A stretch of 64,000 bases of DNA from Pseudarthrobacter equi (GTDB lineage Bacteria > Actinomycetota > Actinomycetes > Actinomycetales > Micrococcaceae): contig NZ_LT629779.1 of NCBI RefSeq assembly GCF_900105535.1, positions 3,782,001-3,846,000 of the forward strand, given 5' to 3'. The position numbers and the translations under genes were made by a program. The notes below the pieces were generated by a model. It had not been told where the DNA came from. It saw only the letters and a list, made by a program, of their open reading frames with translations, and ran no database searches. Shown one piece after another: positions 58,912 through 64,000 of the stretch. Positions within the stretch are counted from its first letter, which is position 1. The number at the start of each line of letters is the position of its first letter.

Positions 58912-60219
58912 ATGGGAACGCCCGCTGGCACCCACCTTCCCAACGTTTCCGCCGGTAATGCTTCCGGCGGTAATGCTTCCGGCGGTAATGCTTCCGCCAG
59001 TAACGCTTTTACCGGTGAGGCGGCCGAACCGGCAGGACTCCGGACCGGCCCGCAGGGCTCCGGCCCGGCAGCCCGGATCGCGCTGGTAGGCGTGCACGGC
59101 TTCGGCACCCACCATCTCCGGAACCTTGCGCGCCTGCAGGCAGCCGGCGCCGTCGAACTGGCGGCCGTCGCCGACCCGCAGCCACCGGCACCCGGTTCCG
59201 TGCCGCCGTCGGCCGCTGTCCATCAAGGACTGGAGGACCTGCTGGCCGCAACGGCCAACCTGGACCTCGTCATTGTGGCAACCCCCATCCAGACGCACGC
59301 CCCGCTGGCACTGGCCGCCCTGGCCACGGATGCCGAGCTCTACCTGGAGAAGCCACCGGTGGCCTCGCTGGCGGACTTCAACCGGCTGTGCGACGCCGCT
59401 GCAGCGTCCGGGCACGGGGTCCAGATCGGTTTCCAGAGCCTGGGCTCGCATGCGCTGACGGCCATCGCGGAACTCCTGGCCGCCGGCACTATTGGAAACC
59501 TGGAAGGCATCTCCGCCACCGGCCGCTGGGTCCGTGACCGGGCGTATTACAAGCGGTCGCGCTGGGCGGGCAAGCGCAGCATCAACGGCGTGGACGTAGT
59601 GGACGGCGTGGCCACCAACCCGCTCGCGCATGCTGTGGCAACGGCGCTGCGGATCGCCGGAGCCCGCACCGTTGCCGATGTCGCGTCCGTGGAAACCGAG
59701 CTGTACCGGGCCAATGACATCGAGTCTGACGACACCTCGGTGATCCGCATCCGCACCACGGCCGGACTGCCCATCACCTGCGCCCTGACCATCTGCGCCA
59801 CCGAATCCGTTGAGCCGTACGTGACCCTCCACGGCTCCGCCGGCACTGCAGTCTTCCACTACACCGAGGACCGGCTGGTGGTGGAAACAGCCTCCGGCAC
59901 CACCGAGCAGACCTACGGCCGGGACGACCTCACCGAGAACCTGCTCAAGCACCGCAGCGCCGGCACCCCGTTGCTGAGCTCCCTCCTGGACAGCGGGGCG
60001 TTCATGCTGGTGCTCGAGGCAGTCCGGACCGCGCCGCTGCCAGCGCCGATCGATCCCACCTACGTGCAGTGGGAGGGTGAAGGCGAATCCGCCCACGCCG
60101 TGGTGGCCAACATCGAGGACGCGCTGGAGCGTGCCGGGCGCGAACATTCAACGTTCAGCGAGCTGGGGCTCCCCTGGGCCACGTCCACACCGGCCTCCTT
60201 TCCGGTGCCGTCCGCCTGA
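58912..60219 (+). CDS. Gfo/Idh/MocA family oxidoreductase
   Basis: A 435-aa NAD(P)-dependent sugar dehydrogenase. After a ~55-residue unusual N-terminal tail (NASGG repeats), the Rossmann fold starts IALVGVHGFGTHHLRNLARL. The catalytic-lysine motif is YLEKPPVASL, and the C-terminal beta-sheet domain follows. Substrate is probably an imported sugar or rhamnogalacturonan-derived unit. GGAG lies 6 nt before the ATG. The stop overlaps the rhamnosidase start (TGATG), so both are made together. Confidence 0.85.
   Translation: MGTPAGTHLPNVSAGNASGGNASGGNASASNAFTGEAAEPAGLRTGPQGSGPAARIALVGVHGFGTHHLRNLARLQAAGAVELAAVADPQPPAPGSVPPSAAVHQGLEDLLAATANLDLVIVATPIQTHAPLALAALATDAELYLEKPPVASLADFNRLCDAAAASGHGVQIGFQSLGSHALTAIAELLAAGTIGNLEGISATGRWVRDRAYYKRSRWAGKRSINGVDVVDGVATNPLAHAVATALRIAGARTVADVASVETELYRANDIESDDTSVIRIRTTAGLPITCALTICATESVEPYVTLHGSAGTAVFHYTEDRLVVETASGTTEQTYGRDDLTENLLKHRSAGTPLLSSLLDSGAFMLVLEAVRTAPLPAPIDPTYVQWEGEGESAHAVVANIEDALERAGREHSTFSELGLPWATSTPASFPVPSA
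58954..58998 (+). repeat. Triple 15-nt tandem repeat coding GNASG
   Basis: GGTAATGCTTCCGGC is repeated three times (third copy with one change) in the extended N terminus of the oxidoreductase. Confidence 0.85.
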
Positions 60220-63200
60220 TGTCCCCTTCAGGCGGCGCAGCCCCCACCGCAGCGGACACACCACAGGAAGCTGCCGGGGCTCTGCTCGCCACCGGCCTCC
60301 TGACCGACGGCTTGGCCATGTGCCTCACGGCGTCCGGGCAACCCACGTTCAGCTGGCAGCTGGAGCAGCCGGACGGCACCGACCCCTCCCGGGCCAGCCA
60401 GGCGGCGTACGAAGTCTCCGTGCAGGACGCCGGCGGCCATCAGGTGTGGAGCTCCGGGGGCGTGCCCTCAGCTTCGCAGCGCGGTATCTATGGCGGGCCC
60501 GTTCTCGACGATGACGCGGACTATTCCTGGCGGGTGCGCCTTCGCGACGCGGCCGGCGTCCAAGGCGCGTGGTCTGCCTGGCGCACCTTCGGCACGGGGC
60601 TTTCGGACTCCGCCTGGGAGGCCGACTGGATCAGCCGCGCCCCGGGTGGCCGCGCCCCGCTGGAGATCCTGGACAACGCCCTCAGGGTGGCGGGATCCCC
60701 CGGGCTGCCACTGCCGTGCCCTCCGGTCCGCGGTTTCCGGCTTGAGGCGCGGGTGCGGCCCGTGATGGGCTGGGCCGGCCTGATCCTCCGCAGCACCGGC
60801 CCCGGAACGGGGCTGCTGCTCGAACTCAACACGGCCGGCGAGCTGCTGCTGCGGCAGGTGCCGCAGTGGGACATCCCCGCCGCCTCCACGCCGGACACCC
60901 CCGTCCTGGCCAAGGCCCGCGCAGACCGCACCCACACAGTCCGGCAGGAACGGCTCCCGGGCAAGGACCTGGTTCCGGGGACGTGGCAGGACCTCACCGT
61001 CACCGATGACGGGCACACCATCCGCGCCTCCCTGGACGGCGACGAACTGCTGGTGTTCGAGGAGCCGCTCCCGGCAGGCGCTTCGGGCAGGCTGGCCCTC
61101 CACCAGGGTCCCCGGAGCCAAGCCGAGTACGCCCGGCTCCGGGTTTCGGAGCCAGGCGCTAGCGCAGACACCGGCACCGTCCTGTTGGACCACCGATTCG
61201 ATGCCGGCGAACACCACGCACGCGCTGCCCTGGCTCACTGGCCACGCACCACAGCACACCGCCAGCCAGACGAATGGACCCTGTTCCGCACCTCGATCCG
61301 GCTCAGCGGCACCGTCCGGCGGGCACGGCTCTACGCCGCCGCCCGGCACCATGCCCAGCTGTCCCTCGCCGGCACACCCTGCCTCACCACCACATCCTTC
61401 GGCTATCCCGGCGAGGGCTACTACGATGCCGCGGACGTGACGGAACTGCTGGCATCCCAGCAGTCAGGCGGGGACGCACCAAACAGCGGGGAGGCACCAA
61501 ACGGCGCGGACATTCCGCTGGCGGCGCTGCTGCATTGGTACGGCCCGGGACAGGGACGGGCCGCGGGCCTTCCCGGCCTGCTGGTCCGGCTCAGCGTGGA
61601 CTATGCGGACGGCCGCCGCGACGTGTTCGGTTCGGGTCCGGGCTGGCGTGCTGCCGAGGGCCCGTACGGCCAGGCCGGGTACCGGAACGACGAAGGCGAC
61701 CCCGTTGAGCACCTGGACGGGCACGCTGCCGCCGCACTGGCCGCCACTCCCCTGCAGGACCTGCCGCCCGCCGTCGGCTGCGGGAGCCACCCCACCCCCG
61801 AAAGCCCCGCGCTGCATCCGCGCCGGACCTCCATGTCGGAGGAATTCGTCGCTCCCCGCGCATTCCTGACGGCTGATGACGGCACGCTGGTGGCGGACTT
61901 CGGCCAGGTGCTTCCCGGCCGGCCCGAGGTGGATTTCCTCGACGGCGTGGCCGGCCGCACGGTAATGATCCGGGCCGGCTACAACCTCCGGAACGACGGC
62001 CGGGTGGACACCGGCAAGACACCCACCCAGAACACCGATATGTCCTTCCCGTACACCCAGGCCGCCGGGCCGCAGCAGTACCGGGCCACCGTGCACCTTG
62101 GCTTCCGCTACCTGGAGCTTCCCGGTGTGGACGCCGCGGACGTGTCCCGGCTCGGCGCCGTCGTGGTTCACGGCAGGCACCCCGCCGAAGGCAGCTTCAG
62201 CAGCTCGGACCCCACACTGGACGCCGTCTTCGGCCTCCTGCGCGACTCGGCGCTGTACGGCGTGCAGGAGCAGTTCGTGGACACCCCCACCCGGGAAAAG
62301 GGCCAGTTCCTGGCGGACGCCGTGAACATCTCCTACGCCACCATGTCGCTTTTCGGCGAGCACGCCTACACGGCCCAGGCGCTGCGGGAGTTCGGCTGGT
62401 CGGCGGGCAGGTACTGGACCGCGGGCGGGGACAGGGGCCGCTACAACGCGGTCTATCCCAACGGTGACGGCAAACGCGACATCCCGGATTTTTCGCTGAT
62501 GCTGCCGGAGTGGGCCGAGGAATACCACCACCGCACCGGCGATCTCGCCCTGGTTCGGGAGCTGCTGCCGCACCTCTGCGATACGGCCGACTACGCGCTG
62601 CGGTACATTCCGGCGGAAGGCCCGACGGCGGGGCTGGTCACCAGGCTGGGCGGCGGGTCCGGCCCCTACCTGCACGGCATCGTGGACTGGCCGGCACCGG
62701 GGCGATTCGGTTACGACATGGAGTGCGCCGCCAAGACCACCGTCAACGTCCAGGCCTACTCCGCACTGTTGTCCACCGCCCGGCTCTGCGGCGTTGCGGG
62801 CCAGCACGAAACCGCCGCCCGCTACGCCGAGGCTGCCCGCACGCTGGCGGCGGCCATCCGTACCCGGCTCCGGGTGGACGGCATGATGGTGGACGGACTC
62901 CACGGCGACGGCTCCCCCAGCGCCCATGCTTCACAGCATGCGGCATCGTTCCCCCTGTCCCTGGGCATCACGGACGCCAGGTTCGCTGAGGCCGACTCCC
63001 GGCGGATAGCGGACATGGGGATGCGGCAGGGGCCACTGACGGTCCACCGCCTGGTCCGGGCGCTGCTGGCACAGGGCCTGACTGACGCGGTCCTGGACCT
63101 TCTGACCTCACGCGACCAGCCCGGCTGGGCGCGGCTCCTGGAACGGGGCGCCACCTTCACCTGGGAGGCCTGGGACCTGGAGCCCGGCACCGACTACAGC

Positions 63201-63578
63201 CAATCCCACGCCTGGTCCGCCTCGGTGGTCAAGGAAATCCTCGAGCACCTGCTGGGCATCCGCTTCCAGTCCCCCGGTGGCAGTGAACTGCTCATCCAGC
63301 CGCCATTGTGCCGGTTGGAGCACGCCCGCGGAAGCATCCCGGTGGCCAACGGCTACGCGGAGACCAGCTGGCGGCGCAGGGGCGGCCTGGTGGAGCTGGA
63401 ATGCACCGTCCCCGCCGGCGTCACAGCGGTTGTCCGTTTGCCCGCCGGCACTTACGGAATTAAGGGACCCACGCCGGATGCCGCCGTCGTGCGTTCCCTC
63501 CCGGACGGCGCGCAGACCGCCGCGACGCGCGACTTCCGCGTGCACACCGGCACCTGGAGCTTCGAACCGCAGGCCTAG
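60219..63578 (+). CDS. Alpha-L-rhamnosidase (GH78)
   Basis: A 1119-aa inverting glycoside hydrolase releasing terminal L-rhamnose. N-terminal beta-sandwich domains contain the WISRAPGG and GFRYLELPG sequences. The (alpha/alpha)6 catalytic part has DTPTREKGQFLAD, giving Asp688, Glu693 and Asp700 at the same spacing as Asp567/Glu572/Asp579 of the Bacillus enzyme. A second acid, Glu983, is in FTWEAWD. No signal peptide is visible, so it likely acts on imported oligosaccharides. Rhamnose released feeds the operon upstream in the window. A compositional tract at about residues 417-428 (GGDAPNSGEAPN) is a linker. Confidence 0.92.
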   Translation: MSPSGGAAPTAADTPQEAAGALLATGLLTDGLAMCLTASGQPTFSWQLEQPDGTDPSRASQAAYEVSVQDAGGHQVWSSGGVPSASQRGIYGGPVLDDDADYSWRVRLRDAAGVQGAWSAWRTFGTGLSDSAWEADWISRAPGGRAPLEILDNALRVAGSPGLPLPCPPVRGFRLEARVRPVMGWAGLILRSTGPGTGLLLELNTAGELLLRQVPQWDIPAASTPDTPVLAKARADRTHTVRQERLPGKDLVPGTWQDLTVTDDGHTIRASLDGDELLVFEEPLPAGASGRLALHQGPRSQAEYARLRVSEPGASADTGTVLLDHRFDAGEHHARAALAHWPRTTAHRQPDEWTLFRTSIRLSGTVRRARLYAAARHHAQLSLAGTPCLTTTSFGYPGEGYYDAADVTELLASQQSGGDAPNSGEAPNGADIPLAALLHWYGPGQGRAAGLPGLLVRLSVDYADGRRDVFGSGPGWRAAEGPYGQAGYRNDEGDPVEHLDGHAAAALAATPLQDLPPAVGCGSHPTPESPALHPRRTSMSEEFVAPRAFLTADDGTLVADFGQVLPGRPEVDFLDGVAGRTVMIRAGYNLRNDGRVDTGKTPTQNTDMSFPYTQAAGPQQYRATVHLGFRYLELPGVDAADVSRLGAVVVHGRHPAEGSFSSSDPTLDAVFGLLRDSALYGVQEQFVDTPTREKGQFLADAVNISYATMSLFGEHAYTAQALREFGWSAGRYWTAGGDRGRYNAVYPNGDGKRDIPDFSLMLPEWAEEYHHRTGDLALVRELLPHLCDTADYALRYIPAEGPTAGLVTRLGGGSGPYLHGIVDWPAPGRFGYDMECAAKTTVNVQAYSALLSTARLCGVAGQHETAARYAEAARTLAAAIRTRLRVDGMMVDGLHGDGSPSAHASQHAASFPLSLGITDARFAEADSRRIADMGMRQGPLTVHRLVRALLAQGLTDAVLDLLTSRDQPGWARLLERGATFTWEAWDLEPGTDYSQSHAWSASVVKEILEHLLGIRFQSPGGSELLIQPPLCRLEHARGSIPVANGYAETSWRRRGGLVELECTVPAGVTAVVRLPAGTYGIKGPTPDAAVVRSLPDGAQTAATRDFRVHTGTWSFEPQA

Positions 63579-63588
63579 CCGAAACCGG

Positions 63589-64000
63589 TCAGAGCAGCGC
63601 GCTCTTCGCTTCGTCCAGGGCCTTCTTCGCGGCCTCCTGCGGGGAGAGCCTGTTGAAGTGCACTTCCAGGGAGTAGCGGGTCAGTGCCTCCACCGCGGCG
63701 CTTCCTCCGGCCGGCGGAACCGGAACGGCACCGCCCAGTTCGCTGGAGATCTCGTCGATGAACTTCGCCGTCTTGGCATCAGCCGGGGTCAGCTTGGAGA
63801 CCACCGCAGCACGGATATCCGAGTTTGCGGGAATGCCACGGTCAGCCAGCCCGATCTCCCCCGCCTTGGCGTTGTTGGTCACGAAGTCAATGAACTTCTG
63901 CGCCTCAGCGGGGTGCTTGGTCCGTGAACTGGCGGACCAGAACATGGACGACTTATAGAACTGCTGGGCATCCGCCGCCTTGCCGTCCACGCTCGGCGGC
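63589..64000 (-). CDS. Extracellular sugar-binding protein, partial (C-terminal end)
   Basis: The 136-codon C-terminal end of a minus-strand gene that runs off the right edge. Sequence such as FYKSSMFWSASSRTKHPAEA and FIDFVTNNAKAGEIGLADRG is typical of the C-terminal lobe of ABC-transporter solute-binding proteins (family 1). Its start and signal peptide are outside the window. It is convergent with the rhamnosidase gene, 10 nt apart. It probably belongs to a second sugar transporter of the island. Confidence 0.8.
   Translation of the reverse strand, partial: PPSVDGKAADAQQFYKSSMFWSASSRTKHPAEAQKFIDFVTNNAKAGEIGLADRGIPANSDIRAAVVSKLTPADAKTAKFIDEISSELGGAVPVPPAGGSAAVEALTRYSLEVHFNRLSPQEAAKKALDEAKSALL

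Noticed and set aside
1..64000. tRNA, rRNA, riboswitch, IS element or transposase
   Set aside because: None recognised on either strand. The only RNA-level control seen is the DAHP synthase leader.

Overview
The window is a high-GC actinobacterial chromosome segment, most likely Arthrobacter/Pseudarthrobacter-type Micrococcales. The evidence is GC-rich third codon positions, menaquinone and Rex genes, ResB/CcsB (System II) cytochrome c maturation, a bS22-type mini-protein, GTG/TTG starts, and many start codons sitting 6-7 nt behind a -10 hexamer (leaderless mRNAs). No tRNA, rRNA, CRISPR array, insertion sequence or prophage was seen. No gap between genes exceeds 300 bases.

Layout. 0-10.7 kb: housekeeping and accessory genes. 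These are a thiolase / enoyl-CoA hydratase / 3-hydroxyacyl-CoA dehydrogenase operon behind a PaaR-like operator, a pentapeptide-repeat protein, a SRPBCC protein, CsbD, DNA polymerase IV, a dienelactone hydrolase, an amino-acid permease, an Nramp transporter with an MntR-like operator, and a CPBP protease. 10.7-15.7 kb: a sugar ABC transporter operon ending in an unrecognised 596-aa, possibly carbohydrate-active protein. 15.9-20.9 kb: a VOC protein, menB-menE-menA, and small membrane proteins. 20.9-29.9 kb: a five-gene unit with short junctions at four of its boundaries, encoding a membrane-anchored Hsp70-like ATPase, a LuxR/MalT-like regulator without a visible ATPase, an IniB-like Asp/Asn/Ser-repeat protein and two dynamin-like GTPases. 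It resembles mycobacterial iniBAC with two extra upstream genes and is the best candidate here for a little-described system. 30-34.9 kb: cytochrome c maturation (histidine phosphatase, TlpA/ResA, CcdA, ResB, CcsB). 35-41.4 kb: YceI, two related small membrane proteins, Rex, a glutaredoxin-like protein, a HAD hydrolase, bS22, an excisionase-like HTH protein, and DAHP synthase preceded by an aromatic-codon leader peptide and attenuator.

41.4-64 kb is a rhamnose and probable rhamnogalacturonan utilisation island. One long minus-strand operon encodes rhamnose mutarotase, rhamnose isomerase, the bifunctional rhamnulose-phosphate aldolase/lactaldehyde dehydrogenase, rhamnulokinase and LutABC, followed by a CE7 esterase and a GPH symporter. 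Together the first seven could take L-rhamnose through lactaldehyde and lactate to pyruvate. A divergent LacI regulator lies beside a LacI-type operator, and similar sites lie before an oligosaccharide ABC transporter (LplABC/YtcQP type) and between a YesL-like gene and a Gfo/Idh oxidoreductase plus GH78 alpha-L-rhamnosidase. An SGNH (rhamnogalacturonan acetylesterase-like) protein and a DUF1961 protein follow the transporter. The last gene, another sugar-binding protein, runs off the right edge.

Motifs, repeats and overlaps were read directly from the sequence. Family names come from recognition of motifs without database searches. Pathway and regulatory roles are inference.
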